A stretch of DNA of 64,000 nt from Candidatus Enterococcus leclercqii (lineage in GTDB: Bacteria > Bacillota > Bacilli > Lactobacillales > Enterococcaceae). Where the stretch lies: assembly GCF_009933135.1 (NCBI RefSeq), contig NZ_MAEH01000009.1, forward strand, positions 124,001 to 188,000. The letters run 5' to 3'. Below, in pieces: positions 1 to 8,784 of the stretch. The notes below the pieces were generated by a model. That model worked only from the letters and a program-made list of their open reading frames with translations, did not search any database and was not told the origin of the DNA. The first letter of the stretch is position 1. Every line of letters starts with the position of its first letter. The position numbers and the translations under genes are program-made.

Positions 1-1
1 T

Positions 2-1171
2 AAACACGGATTAGAAAATCGCTTTTCCATCATGACCAAACACTTGAATCGAGTCGTACCTCTGTGTGAAAAATACGGTATGAAGGCAATGATGTGGAGT
101 GATATGTTCTTTAGAATCGGCACCAAGTCCGGAGATTATTACGATCCCGAAGTGGAATTCCCCCAAAATCTGATCGACGATATGCCAAATGTCGATATGG
201 TATATTGGGATTATTACCACCATGACGAAAAACAGTATATTTCCAGTTTTGCCAACCACAAGAAGCTACAACGGCCAATTATTTTTGCCGGCGGGGTTTG
301 GACTTGGAACGGCTTGGCTCCAAATTATGGCAAGTCCCTTGCTACGACTGCTGCAGGTTTGGCGGCAGCTAAAAAAGAAGGTGTTCGAGAAGTTTATGCG
401 ACCTTGTGGGGGGATGACGGTCAGGAAACTCCGCATATTGCAGCACTTTTAGGGCTGCAGCAGTTTGCAGAGGAGCAATATGGAGATGCGCCCACACTCG
501 GCCTCATCAGCGAACGTTTTGAAATGTTTCATGGGCAGCCGGCAGCAGATTTCTTGTTGTTGGATCGCTTTGATCAGACCCCTGGTGTCGCTAAAGACAA
601 TCCCGGCGGCTCTAATGTCAGTAAGTTAGCTCTTTATGAAGACTTGCTCTTTGGCATTTACGATGGCACACTGAACCAATACGATTTGGAAGACTGGTAC
701 CAACAGTTGGCACAAGAGCTGGCTACGGTTCAGCCAACAGCGGTGACTTATCCCCTCTTTGCTTTTTATCAGCAACTGGCTGAAGTTTTGTCCCATAAGG
801 CCGCTCTTGGTAAAAAAGCCTGGACTGCCTATCAGGCCCATGACCGTGACAGCCTAGCAGCCGTTTTAGAAGACATCCACCGGCTCAAACCAGCCTTAGA
901 AATGCTTCATGAACGCCATCGTGAAGTTTGGTTCCAGTGGAACAAACCCTTTGGCTGGGAGATTTTGGAGCTGCGCTATGGTGGTTTAATCAAACGTAGT
1001 GAAACCTCAGCGTGGCGTTTGGATCAATACCTGAAAGGTGCTTTGAATGAGCTGCCGGAATTGGAAGCGCCTCGACTAGTATTTGAAGGTCCTTGGCTGC
1101 TGGGAGACGATATGGTGGGACGCAACTTGTTCCACGGCATCTATTCTGCCAGCAAGCTCTCAGACGTCTGA
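2..1171 (+). CDS. GH20 beta-N-acetylhexosaminidase, C-terminal part (truncated by window edge)
   Basis: The frame is open to the left edge, so the start codon and N-terminal half are outside; 389 residues remain. The visible part begins within the GH20 barrel, just after where the catalytic Asp-Glu pair is expected, and includes a Met-Met-Trp-Ser-Asp-Met strand and a Gly-Gly-Val-Trp-Thr-Trp-Asn segment typical of strands lining the sugar pocket. A long helical C-terminal domain follows from about residue 160, as in the streptococcal GH20C type. The family removes terminal GlcNAc or GalNAc from glycans. The adjoining fucosidase supports a host-glycan role. Family assignment is fairly sure; substrate and cell location are not, because the N-terminus is missing. 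Confidence 0.8.
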   Translation, partial: KHGLENRFSIMTKHLNRVVPLCEKYGMKAMMWSDMFFRIGTKSGDYYDPEVEFPQNLIDDMPNVDMVYWDYYHHDEKQYISSFANHKKLQRPIIFAGGVWTWNGLAPNYGKSLATTAAGLAAAKKEGVREVYATLWGDDGQETPHIAALLGLQQFAEEQYGDAPTLGLISERFEMFHGQPAADFLLLDRFDQTPGVAKDNPGGSNVSKLALYEDLLFGIYDGTLNQYDLEDWYQQLAQELATVQPTAVTYPLFAFYQQLAEVLSHKAALGKKAWTAYQAHDRDSLAAVLEDIHRLKPALEMLHERHREVWFQWNKPFGWEILELRYGGLIKRSETSAWRLDQYLKGALNELPELEAPRLVFEGPWLLGDDMVGRNLFHGIYSASKLSDV

Positions 1172-1253
1172 TATTCATTCGGAGCAAAAAACTACTATTT
1201 GAAAAAACCATTCTAGCTAAAATGGGTCCTGATTAAAAGAAAGGAAGATTCCT

Positions 1254-1763
1254 ATGAAATTGAAATCATTTTTACTGCGCTTTGGTTTGGCAGCAGTCTT
1301 ACTGGCTGGTATCCTGCTTTACATCAACTACAACAGTAAAGGTCCGGCAGAAGCTGTCATTGAACCCACCACTGAGAAAACAACCGTCGAAATTACCGGT
1401 GAGGTTAACAATAAAGCAGAAGCAACTGCCTGCCTGGAAGTGCTTAAAGCCAATTTAGCTGCCGCCAACAACGAAGATACCACCGCTTACGTCGATACCT
1501 TGGTAGCCTCTGCGCGGCAGGCGACACAAAAAGAAATGGATGATTTTTTTGCGGAATACGATCTTTCTCATGAGCTGGAAAGTTTCAAAGTAGTCAAACA
1601 AGAACAAGCTTCCATGTTGGTGGAAGCGCAGCAGAAAACTGTCAATCGCGGCAAGCAAAAGTATCGCAACCATCTCACACAAGCGCATCATACCTTTGTT
1701 AAAGAAGACGGCGCATGGAAAATCAAAGAAACCAATATGACCAATACTGAATTCATCGACTAA
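1254..1763 (+). CDS. small membrane-anchored protein with NTF2-like/SnoaL-like C-terminal region
   Basis: This 169-residue protein starts at an ATG preceded by AAGGAAG. Residues 5-24 form one hydrophobic segment with no lipobox cysteine, so the protein is probably anchored with its C-terminus outside. A polar linker (about 25-50) leads to a domain of about 110 residues ending in a Gly-Ala-Trp-Lys-Ile-Lys pattern that recalls NTF2-like stress or lipoprotein domains. It lies between the two glycosidases in the same direction, 82 nt after the first and 63 nt before the second, so it may be cotranscribed. No specific function can be read from it. Confidence 0.7.
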   Translation: MKLKSFLLRFGLAAVLLAGILLYINYNSKGPAEAVIEPTTEKTTVEITGEVNNKAEATACLEVLKANLAAANNEDTTAYVDTLVASARQATQKEMDDFFAEYDLSHELESFKVVKQEQASMLVEAQQKTVNRGKQKYRNHLTQAHHTFVKEDGAWKIKETNMTNTEFID

Positions 1764-1826
1764 TCTGCTGTTAAGTTGGCTAACCTGCCCTAAACTGCAA
1801 TAAAGCGACAAGGAGTGTATACAATC

Positions 1827-3131
1827 ATGACAACTTTTGCCAATTGGCCTGACTATTACCCGGACCCTAGTTGGTTCATCAAAGATCGCTTCGGGATGTT
1901 TATCCACTTCGGTCTTTTCAGTGTGGCCTCTCGCCACGAATGGCTAATGACCACCGAACAAATTGATCCTGAAGTCTACGCTGAAAAATACTTTGAAAAC
2001 TTTAATCCTGATCTCTTCGATGCCGATGTCTGGGCCGCCGAGCTGAAGCAATGCGGCGTCCAATACATGGTCTTCACTACAAAACATCATGAAGGCTTTG
2101 CATTATGGGATTCTCAACTAACTGATTTCAAGATTACCAATACCACTTTTGGGCGTGACCTTTTAGCAGAGCTGTTGCCGGCAATGCGGAAAGCTGGCAT
2201 CAAAATTGGTTTGTACCACTCATTGATTGACTGGAAGCATCCAGATTTCCCAGTCGATGGCCTGCATCCCCAGCGCGAGGTTGCCAGCTATCGTGAGAGC
2301 AATCAGACGCGGGATTTAAAAAAATATCAGGACTATTTGGCCGGACAAGTGGAAGAGCTTCTAACCAACTATGGCAAGATTGATTACATGTGGTTTGACT
2401 TCTCCTACGCTCATAGAGACTGGGGCTGGTCTGTGGGCAAAGGTGCCAAAGATTGGGACAGCCAGCGACTGGAGCAGCTCTGCTTGCGCCTGCAACCCGA
2501 CATGCTCATCAATGATCGCTTGGATTTAGGCCACGGGGTGACGACTCCCGAACAGTTCCAACCGGATAAACCTTTTGAAAAAGACGGCAAACCAGTTTTA
2601 TGGGAAGCTTGTCAAACCATGTATGGCACTTGGGGCTATGATCGAGACAATCTTGAATGGAAATCCAGCGAGATGCTTTTGAAGATGCTCATCGACACTG
2701 TCGCCAAAAATGGTAACTTTTTGATGAATATCGGGCCGAATCCTCGTGGAGAGATCGATACCAAGACTTTGGAACGGACTCGCGAAATTGGCGAGTGGAT
2801 GCGTCTGCATAAAGAAGCCATTCTTGGCGCCGGTTACTGTGGCGATTACGAAGCTCCGGCTGATTGTCGTTACACCCAGCGGGGCAATAAACTGTACCTG
2901 CACATTTTCTCTTATCCTTACCGCAACTTACATTTAAAAGGAATTGCTGATAAAGTGAAATTCATTCGCCTGTTAAACGACGGCTCAGAAATCCAGTATC
3001 GCGGCTTTGATCCCGAAGAGGTCATCACCTCTACTGAAGCAGTGATTGCCCCAGAAGATATCGTCATCACACTGCCGATTGAAAAACCGGCTGTTCTAGT
3101 TCCCGTGGTAGAGATCCTGTTAAAAGACTGA
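1827..3131 (+). CDS. alpha-L-fucosidase, GH29
   Basis: The 434-residue protein hydrolyses terminal alpha-L-fucose from glycans. It has the GH29 N-terminal pattern Phe-Gly-Met-Phe-Ile-His-Phe-Gly, the Thr-Thr-Lys-His-His-Glu-Gly-Phe motif near residue 90 that binds fucose, and the Trp-Phe-Asp segment (Tyr-Met-Trp-Phe-Asp-Phe) whose Asp is the expected nucleophile. A beta-sandwich-like tail follows from about residue 350. No signal peptide is seen, so it should act inside the cell on imported fucosides. The ATG at 1827 is preferred over an in-frame GTG at 1815 because AAGGAG at 1809-1814 is correctly spaced only for the ATG. It would feed the fuc operon at 5.6-10.9 kb. Confidence 0.92.
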   Translation: MTTFANWPDYYPDPSWFIKDRFGMFIHFGLFSVASRHEWLMTTEQIDPEVYAEKYFENFNPDLFDADVWAAELKQCGVQYMVFTTKHHEGFALWDSQLTDFKITNTTFGRDLLAELLPAMRKAGIKIGLYHSLIDWKHPDFPVDGLHPQREVASYRESNQTRDLKKYQDYLAGQVEELLTNYGKIDYMWFDFSYAHRDWGWSVGKGAKDWDSQRLEQLCLRLQPDMLINDRLDLGHGVTTPEQFQPDKPFEKDGKPVLWEACQTMYGTWGYDRDNLEWKSSEMLLKMLIDTVAKNGNFLMNIGPNPRGEIDTKTLERTREIGEWMRLHKEAILGAGYCGDYEAPADCRYTQRGNKLYLHIFSYPYRNLHLKGIADKVKFIRLLNDGSEIQYRGFDPEEVITSTEAVIAPEDIVITLPIEKPAVLVPVVEILLKD

Positions 3132-3143
3132 TAAACCATATGT

Positions 3144-3189
3144 AAAAGACGAGCAATTTCGGTTTTCTAATCGAAACTGCCCGTCTTTT
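3144..3189 (+). terminator. terminator after the fucosidase gene
   Basis: AAAAGACGAGCAATTT pairs with the complementary arm ending CCGTCTTTT with G-U pairs and a short loop, followed by T residues. It can act on both strands. Confidence 0.75.
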
Positions 3190-3260
3190 CATCACAAAAA
3201 AAATTTCACTTCTCCAGAGATTTCACAATGTGCATGAAGCAAAGTAGTCAGCTCTAAATC

Positions 3261-3443
3261 TTACAAACTGCGACAATCATAGCAACCTGAGCGCAATTTG
3301 AAAGCATGGCTATATCTTTCCTCCATACCCAGAAAAAGCCGATCCAACTGCTGATAAAAATACTCCTTACTCCCGACTTGCCAAGTCACATCACAGCCCA
3401 CACAGAATATATCTTTTACACCAGCTGCCGCATAGAGATTTTT
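3261..3443 (-). pseudogene. in-frame C-terminal fragment with two Cys-x2-Cys pairs (zinc-ribbon-like remnant)
   Basis: Directly after the TAA of the ClbS/DfsB-like gene, the same frame stays open for about 60 more codons and then stops. The translated stretch looks like real protein: Asp-Ile-Phe-Cys-Val-Gly-Cys-Asp-Val-Thr-Trp, a Glu-Tyr-Phe-Tyr-Gln-Gln segment and a final Gly-Cys-Tyr-Asp-Cys. The Cys-x2-Cys, aromatic, Glu-x-Phe-Tyr, Cys-x2-Cys layout recalls small zinc-ribbon proteins of the zf-trcl type. There is no start codon or ribosome-binding site, so it is most likely the tail of a decayed gene. Stop-codon readthrough is possible but unsupported. Confidence 0.35.
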
Positions 3444-3968
3444 TTACAGTCGAGAAACCCCTCGATATCCCCGTAAATGCTTCTTCAGTTTGGTCATGGC
3501 CCAGTTGTAATGTCCAGACGTATTAGGGATGAAATAGGCCGCCAGATTCGTCGTCTTTGTCCAGGGATAATACCCTTTTTCAAAAAGTTCTTCGTCGCTG
3601 AGCTCTTCTATTATCGCCATGACTTTTCGATGGCTTCCTAAAAGCAGCTCTTTAGCCGCAGCCAGCGAAGTTGCTTGGTATTTTAGCCAGATTTCATGAT
3701 TTAGCAGTGGCAGCTGGTTCCACTTATATTCCTGGGCAGGCGTCTGAGGTGTGCCCTGGTTCAGACAGCCGACCTCATACCATTCCAACATCATCTGATG
3801 CCATTCATACAAGTGAATCAAGACGTCCCGCAAATTTTTGTCCCGATCTTCAAATAGAAAGGTTGCGATTTGTTCTGGGACTGACATTTTCCCAATCAAT
3901 TCTTGCAGTTTTGCAAAAGTTTCATTTCCTGCTGTGAGCAGCTGCTCTTTCGTCTTCGGCTTGGCCAT
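3444..3968 (-). CDS. ClbS/DfsB family four-helix protein (DUF1706)
   Basis: This 174-residue protein starts with the family-typical Met-Ala-Lys-Pro-Lys-Thr-Lys-Glu-Gln-Leu-Leu and carries the later blocks Tyr-Lys-Trp-Asn-Gln-Leu, Leu-Ser-Asp-Glu-Glu-Leu-Phe and Pro-Asn-Thr-Ser-Gly-His-Tyr. These are hallmarks of ClbS/DfsB, a DinB-like helical bundle whose best-known member protects its host from colibactin. The local substrate is unknown. AAGGAGG is correctly spaced before the ATG. Its 3' end is followed in frame by a zinc-ribbon-like fragment. Confidence 0.85.
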   Translation of the reverse strand: MAKPKTKEQLLTAGNETFAKLQELIGKMSVPEQIATFLFEDRDKNLRDVLIHLYEWHQMMLEWYEVGCLNQGTPQTPAQEYKWNQLPLLNHEIWLKYQATSLAAAKELLLGSHRKVMAIIEELSDEELFEKGYYPWTKTTNLAAYFIPNTSGHYNWAMTKLKKHLRGYRGVSRL

Positions 3969-4098
3969 TTGTTCTCCTCCTTATGGTGCAGGCTACCGGC
4001 AGTTTGTGCCGTTATAAACCCGCCAGCATCGTTATACTTATAGTCTAGCACGGAAAACATGACAAGGTCTGTCAACTTATCATTAATCCTTTTCAAGA

Positions 4099-4125
4099 CA
4101 AAAAACCGTCACAACGAGGTGACGG
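4099..4125 (-). terminator. terminator after the YitT-like gene
   Basis: CCGTCAC at 4106-4112 pairs with GTGACGG at 4119-4125. On the minus strand the stem is followed by a run of T. Confidence 0.8.
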
Positions 4126-4142
4126 CAGAATTACGATTTCAC

Positions 4143-4778
4143 TCAAGAATTGATTGCAGAACCTTTAGTTCCTCGGAGCCAGCGCGGCAGCTTGAATTCT
4201 TGAACGATTCCGATGAGTTGGCCAGACAAAAGCACCGTCAGCAGCGAAAAGCCGATGCGATTCAGCGGAATGTAACTCATGGATAATAAAAGGACCACTA
4301 AATCACTAGCCAGATACGCCCATTGGATTTTTACTTTTAAAAGTTTGGCGAGACTCATGGCCATCGCATCATCTCCTCCGGGTGCTCCGCCAGCTCGCAC
4401 GCACAAGCCACAACCCACGCCTACGAACAATGCCCCCAAAATTGCTGCGAACAGCGGGGTTTCTCCGATATGCGGCCACAAAGGTCCCATGCTCTCAAAC
4501 CAACTGTAACTCAAAGAAAAGCCTACCGACGCTAAGATCGAATAGACGATAAACACCCGTCCTAAGATACGCCACCCTGCGGCGTAACATGCCATGTTGA
4601 AGACAAAGCCGGAAACTGCCGGCGAAATGTGAAACCAATGATCCAACAACAGCGTCAAACCTAAGCCGCCGCCTTCTGTCACGCCGCTAAACGAGTGAAT
4701 ATTGAACAATCCAAAAGACAATACCATACTTCCCAACAGCACTAGTATCAGTGAGCGGGGGTTAATGTTTTTTAACAT
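4143..4778 (-). CDS. YitT/YczE-like integral membrane protein
   Basis: The 211-residue protein has five or more hydrophobic segments and a glycine-rich Gly-Gly-Ala-Pro-Gly-Gly-Asp-Asp-Ala motif near residue 130, characteristic of the YitT/YczE (DUF161) group. The molecular function of the family is not established. The start at 4778 is chosen because GGAGGAA sits 7 nt upstream; an upstream in-frame ATG at 4832 has no ribosome-binding site. It follows the MarR gene by 78 nt on the same strand and probably shares its promoter, so it may be the target of that regulator. Confidence 0.8.
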   Translation of the reverse strand: MLKNINPRSLILVLLGSMVLSFGLFNIHSFSGVTEGGGLGLTLLLDHWFHISPAVSGFVFNMACYAAGWRILGRVFIVYSILASVGFSLSYSWFESMGPLWPHIGETPLFAAILGALFVGVGCGLCVRAGGAPGGDDAMAMSLAKLLKVKIQWAYLASDLVVLLLSMSYIPLNRIGFSLLTVLLSGQLIGIVQEFKLPRWLRGTKGSAINS

Positions 4779-4856
4779 GTGTATTCCTCCAAAAAATAAA
4801 TAAATGGTCACTGGACCATTGAAAATAGCCATCGATCTGTGGCTGTTTTTTCGTCG

Positions 4857-5321
4857 CTACAGATGTCGGCTCTTGCCTTTGAAGGTTTCATTTTCTTTTT
4901 GCAGGGTATCAGTAAATGCTTCCAAAGCAATAATGAACTCCGGCGAAAATTCGGTCAATGTCTTGGCCAATGCCCGCTGCTCAGTCTGATAAACCGGGGC
5001 TAGAACTTCTTGGGCATATTGTCGGCCACGCTTTGTTAAGCGCAGCGTCTTTTCATTGTTGTGCGCCGCCGGTTCCAAGCGGAGATAGCCTTTTGCCACA
5101 CATTCTTTGACGATAGTATTCAAAGTAGTCTTGGGGATTAACCATTTTTCGCTGAGCTCTTTTTGGGAATATGCGGCCCCATCATCGAGTGCGTAAAGTA
5201 ACGTCAGAGTATTTTCTTTGATGCCAATTGCTTTACACTGCTTCGAGTAGACTCCGTCGATTACGTTTACCGCCAACACTAGGCGCCGTATTTGCTCCTG
5301 CAGCTCCTGCAGCTCCTCCAT
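4857..5321 (-). CDS. MarR-type winged-helix transcriptional regulator
   Basis: The 154-residue protein has a MarR layout: N-terminal dimer helix, a winged helix at about 35-100 with Tyr-Ser-Gln-Lys-Glu-Leu-Ser-Glu-Lys and Lys-Thr-Thr-Leu-Asn-Thr-Ile-Val-Lys as recognition region, Leu-Arg-Leu-Thr-Lys-Arg-Gly as wing, and a C-terminal helical hairpin. The ATG at 5321 has GAGGTGG upstream; a GTG at 5375 has none. It leads the yitT-like gene. A perfect inverted repeat overlapping its promoter (5422-5456) suggests autoregulation. The ligand is unknown. Confidence 0.85.
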   Translation of the reverse strand: MEELQELQEQIRRLVLAVNVIDGVYSKQCKAIGIKENTLTLLYALDDGAAYSQKELSEKWLIPKTTLNTIVKECVAKGYLRLEPAAHNNEKTLRLTKRGRQYAQEVLAPVYQTEQRALAKTLTEFSPEFIIALEAFTDTLQKENETFKGKSRHL

Positions 5322-5421
5322 CTTGTCCACCTCAACTTTTTCTGCATTGAATCCGCTGATTTTTTTAACCAGCACGGATCGTTTATTGCCGGCTGTCCTC
5401 TCTCACAGCAAAGAACAATCC

Positions 5422-5469
5422 GAATTCGTACTCCTTTAAAATTGTAAAACGAATTCAAGCTCTCGTCAA
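5422..5469 (-). promoter_or_regulatory. promoter with MarR-type operator
   Basis: On the minus strand TTGACG (5464-5469) and TACAAT (5441-5446) are separated by 17 nt. The palindromic arms ACGAATTC (5449-5456) and GAATTCGT (5422-5429) form a perfect inverted repeat, one arm in the spacer and one at the start of the transcript. This is the expected position for an autoregulatory site. Confidence 0.65.
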
Positions 5470-5484
5470 CTAAATTTCACAAAA

Positions 5485-5533
5485 TAAAAAAAGCAGCACT
5501 GACTTATCTAGTGAACGACAAATCAGCGCTGCT
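5485..5533 (-). terminator. terminator of the fuc operon
   Basis: AGCAGCACTGA pairs with TCAGCGCTGCT across a 20-nt loop. On the minus strand the stem is followed by a T-rich tract. Confidence 0.8.
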
Positions 5534-5588
5534 ATTTTGAATTTAAACAAGCTTTTCAGCCTGTAGTGTCTTTTTTAAGACGATCCAT

Positions 5589-7352
5589 TTATTTATACAA
5601 TGGTCCGTATGCTTGGCAAGCTCGGTAGTCTGCGCCTTCTGTGTCAGCTGTACCAAAAAGTCCCCAAGCTTTTGGACGGAAGATCCGTTCTTCAGCTACG
5701 TTGTGCATATTGACAGGAATACGCAGGATGCTGGCCAGCGCAATCAGCTCATGACCGATGTGTCCATAACTGATAGCACCGTGGTTGGCTCCCCAATTAT
5801 TCATCACCGTATAGGTATCTGTAAATGCGCCTTCTCCGGTGATTACCGGTGCAAACCAAGTAGTCGGCCAAGTTGGATCTGTCCGGTCGTCTAATTTTTC
5901 GTGGACATCTGCCGGCAGTTCTACCGAGTAGCCTTCTGCAATCTGCAAAACCGGGCCGAGGCCTTTCACCAGATTCAAACGAGCCATCGTCATCGGCATT
6001 CCGCCACGGGTAAGGTAGTTGGTAGAAAAACCGCCGCCTCGAAAATATTCTTTCGTAGCTGGGCGAAATTGGGTGCTTTCCAACATGTGCTGTCGTTCCT
6101 CATCGGTTACTTCCCAGTAAGGTTTGATGACAGGCTTGCCATCGATTGATTGCTGGCCAGTACCATCCAGGCAGGCAGAACCGGAATTGATTAAATGCAG
6201 CAAGCCGTCTTCAGCTGCTCCAGAAAGGCGGTAACCCGTCACTTTTTCAACTGAATCCGGTGACCAGTATGTCCGTACATCGGCAAAAATCTGTGCTGTA
6301 TTGGTCAGCAGGTAGTTGAAAAGCATCGTCACGCCGTTCAAGCTGTCGTTTTCTGTCGCCATGATATACGGCCTGCGAGGACCATTCCAGTCGAAACTGG
6401 AGTTCAGGAATGTTTCCAAGAAATCCCCATTTGGGAAATGATCAGTCCACTGCCGTTGTCCTTGGAAACCAGCCACTGAGGCGCTATGCCCTTGCGCTTC
6501 TTCCCCAAAGCCCAATTCAGCCAAGCGAGGATTCCCAATCATCAAGTCGCGAGCGATGAGGGCCATTTTCACAACAAATTCCCATTGCTGCGCCAACTCG
6601 TCTTTTTCCCACTTGTTGCCTTCAGGATTGTTGTCAGACCCTTCGTGACAGTTTTCTTTGACCCAAGCCAAAGCCTGTTGGTATTCTTCTTTGTCATAGA
6701 TCTCTTCTTCAATACGGCGAGTGAACTCTGACATATCAATATATTCATTGCGCATGCCCAAGTATTCTTGGAAGAAATCATCTTTGACAACTGAACCAGC
6801 GATTCCCATCGAAACCGAGCCCATTGAAAGATAGGCGGTATTTTTCATCTGAGCTGCCGCCAATCCGGCCTTGGCAAAGGTCAACAGTTTTTCTTGCACA
6901 TCTTTTGGGATGGCAGTATCGTCAGAATTTTGGACGTCGCGACCGTAGATGCCAAAAGCCGGGATCCCTTTTTGAGCATACCCTGCCAAAACGGCTGCCA
7001 GATATACCGCACCCGGACGTTCCGTGCCATTGAATCCCCATACCGCGTGAGGCAGTGTCGGATCCATGTCCATGGTTTCAGTCCCATAACACCAGCAAGG
7101 AGTCACAGTAATGGTGAGACCGACGTTTTCTTGCCGAAATTTTTGCTGGCAATCTAATGATTCTTTAACCCCGCCGATGGTTGAGTCGGCAATGACACAG
7201 GCAACCGCTTCACCATTTGGATAACACAGGCTGCCTTCCAAAAATTTTTTGACACTCTGGGCCATATTCATAGTTTGTGTTTCCAGTGATTCCCGTACTC
7301 CGCGGCGACGGCCGTCGATCGTCGGACGAATCCCGATTTTCGGATTGTTCAT
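5589..7352 (-). CDS. fucI: L-fucose isomerase
   Basis: The 587-residue enzyme converts L-fucose to L-fuculose and is close to the usual length (about 590). The N-terminal [13 protein letters not shown] is diagnostic. Likely metal-binding residues lie in Ala-Thr-Glu-Asn-Asp-Ser-Leu-Asn-Gly, Phe-Ala-Asp-Val-Arg and the late His-Gly-Ala-Ile-Ser-Tyr-Gly-His segment. The ATG at 7352 is chosen over one six codons upstream because GAGGAAATC is correctly placed for it. It is the last gene of the operon, 25 nt after fucK, and is followed by a terminator. The enzyme family is Mn-dependent and cytoplasmic. Confidence 0.96.
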   Translation of the reverse strand: MNNPKIGIRPTIDGRRRGVRESLETQTMNMAQSVKKFLEGSLCYPNGEAVACVIADSTIGGVKESLDCQQKFRQENVGLTITVTPCWCYGTETMDMDPTLPHAVWGFNGTERPGAVYLAAVLAGYAQKGIPAFGIYGRDVQNSDDTAIPKDVQEKLLTFAKAGLAAAQMKNTAYLSMGSVSMGIAGSVVKDDFFQEYLGMRNEYIDMSEFTRRIEEEIYDKEEYQQALAWVKENCHEGSDNNPEGNKWEKDELAQQWEFVVKMALIARDLMIGNPRLAELGFGEEAQGHSASVAGFQGQRQWTDHFPNGDFLETFLNSSFDWNGPRRPYIMATENDSLNGVTMLFNYLLTNTAQIFADVRTYWSPDSVEKVTGYRLSGAAEDGLLHLINSGSACLDGTGQQSIDGKPVIKPYWEVTDEERQHMLESTQFRPATKEYFRGGGFSTNYLTRGGMPMTMARLNLVKGLGPVLQIAEGYSVELPADVHEKLDDRTDPTWPTTWFAPVITGEGAFTDTYTVMNNWGANHGAISYGHIGHELIALASILRIPVNMHNVAEERIFRPKAWGLFGTADTEGADYRACQAYGPLYK

Positions 7353-7377
7353 ATGATTTCCTCTTTTCAATTGTTGG

Positions 7378-8784
7378 TCAATACACTTGTACTCTTGTCG
7401 GCTGATAACACTTCAGCTCTGGCAGTGCCGTCAATTGCCGGCGAAAAGCGTGAATGGAGGTCAAGTAGCCCAAGCCAATGCCTTGGGCGGCGAGATTACC
7501 CATGGCCGTCGCTTCTACTGGTCCGGCGATGACCGGTCTGTGGCAGGTTTCAGCGATACATTGGCAAAGAAAATCTGCTCTGGCACCGCCACCGATAATG
7601 TGGATTTCTTCGTATGTTTTCCCTGTCAAACGATGGATTTCTGCAAAAGTCTGAGCAAAGGCTGTCGCCAAGCTGCGATAGACACAGCGAATGACTTCAC
7701 CAACAGTCGGCTGAAGACACCCTTTTGCCTGCATCAGTTTCGTTAATTTTTCTAACATGTGCTCAGGTTGAGCCAGCTGGGGTTGCTGCGTATCGATTAA
7801 GACCGTATCCGCAGATGATCGGGCCAATTCCATCATCTCTTGAAAACTCATGTGTGTCCCTGTCCGTGCCAAAGAACGTTGCAATTCTTGGATTAGCCAA
7901 AGTCCCGTGAGGTTTTTCAGGAAACGATTGCGGCCAGGTCGGCCTCCTTCATTGGAAAAGCCTAGCTGTTGTGCGGCTGGTTCTAAAACAGGTGCTGCGG
8001 TTTCAGTTCCCGCCAAAGCCCACGTACCTAAAGAAATAAATAAAAATTCTTCTTTAGCAGTCGGTACACTGGCAACAGCACAAGCGGTATCGTGGCCGTA
8101 GCTTTTGTAGACAGGAATTTCGGGAAGCTCAGGGTCTTGCAACACACCGACAAAATCTCCCGCCTGCCCCAGATTCGGCAACAGACTTTCCCTGATACCA
8201 AATTGAGCTGCCAGCGCTTGGTGCCAGTCACCGGTGATTGGATCTAGGAGTTGCGTGGTAGAAGCAATCGTCTTTTCTCCCAACACCTTTCCAGTCAACA
8301 AATAGCCGAGTAAGTCCGGCATCAACAGCAGCTGTGCCGCTTGTTCTTTTGACTCTTCGCAGGCCAATCGAAACAGTGAATTGATTGCCATCACCTGATT
8401 GCCGGTGGCCGCAAATAATTTTTCAGCGTCAAAAGTATCCTGCAGCTTCTCATAGCTTTGTTGACTAGAGGAATCTCGGTAGTGGACAGGCAACCGCAAC
8501 AGCTGCCCCTGATGATCCAGCAAACCGTAATCCACTCCCCAAGTATCAATGGCAATACTGAGCAGCTCATAAGATTCCGAGGCTTTTTTGATTCCCAGTT
8601 TAATCTGCGTCACTAGTGTCGGCAGATCCCAACACAGGTGGCCATTTTCTGTGATGGGGCGATTGTCAAACCGATGGATTTCGGCCATAGTCAGCTGACC
8701 TGTTTGAAAGCGGCCGATGATCCCACGACCGCTGGAAGCGCCTAAATCAAACGCCAGCAGGGCTTGAGGTTTGCGGTTGTTCAT
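7378..8784 (-). CDS. fucK: L-fuculokinase of the rhamnulokinase-like FGGY type
   Basis: The 468-residue sugar kinase has the FGGY N-terminal phosphate loop Phe-Asp-Leu-Gly-Ala-Ser-Ser-Gly-Arg, the Asp-Thr-Trp-Gly-Val-Asp-Tyr substrate motif and a C-terminal Ile-Gly-Gly-Gly-Ala-Arg nucleotide motif. By sequence it resembles RhaB-type kinases, but its position between fucA and fucI points to L-fuculose as substrate, giving L-fuculose-1-phosphate. The start at 8784 has GAGGAG upstream and overlaps the end of fucA by 38 nt, suggesting translational coupling. Rhamnulose kinase activity is the main alternative. Confidence 0.88.
   Translation of the reverse strand: MNNRKPQALLAFDLGASSGRGIIGRFQTGQLTMAEIHRFDNRPITENGHLCWDLPTLVTQIKLGIKKASESYELLSIAIDTWGVDYGLLDHQGQLLRLPVHYRDSSSQQSYEKLQDTFDAEKLFAATGNQVMAINSLFRLACEESKEQAAQLLLMPDLLGYLLTGKVLGEKTIASTTQLLDPITGDWHQALAAQFGIRESLLPNLGQAGDFVGVLQDPELPEIPVYKSYGHDTACAVASVPTAKEEFLFISLGTWALAGTETAAPVLEPAAQQLGFSNEGGRPGRNRFLKNLTGLWLIQELQRSLARTGTHMSFQEMMELARSSADTVLIDTQQPQLAQPEHMLEKLTKLMQAKGCLQPTVGEVIRCVYRSLATAFAQTFAEIHRLTGKTYEEIHIIGGGARADFLCQCIAETCHRPVIAGPVEATAMGNLAAQGIGLGYLTSIHAFRRQLTALPELKCYQPTRVQVY

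Noticed and set aside
1455-1937. Long minus-strand frame of 160 codons
   Set aside because: It is antisense to the anchored protein and the start of the fucosidase; codon use and lack of a ribosome-binding site mark it as a shadow.
3144-3189. Another copy of the dispersed 3' element after the fucosidase gene
   Set aside because: The hairpin begins with a similar AAAAGAC arm, but no conserved tail precedes it, so it is treated as an ordinary terminator.
7378-8784. Rhamnose catabolism instead of fucose
   Set aside because: The kinase is RhaB-like, but the adjacent isomerase and aldolase are clearly of the fucose type and no rhamnose isomerase is present.
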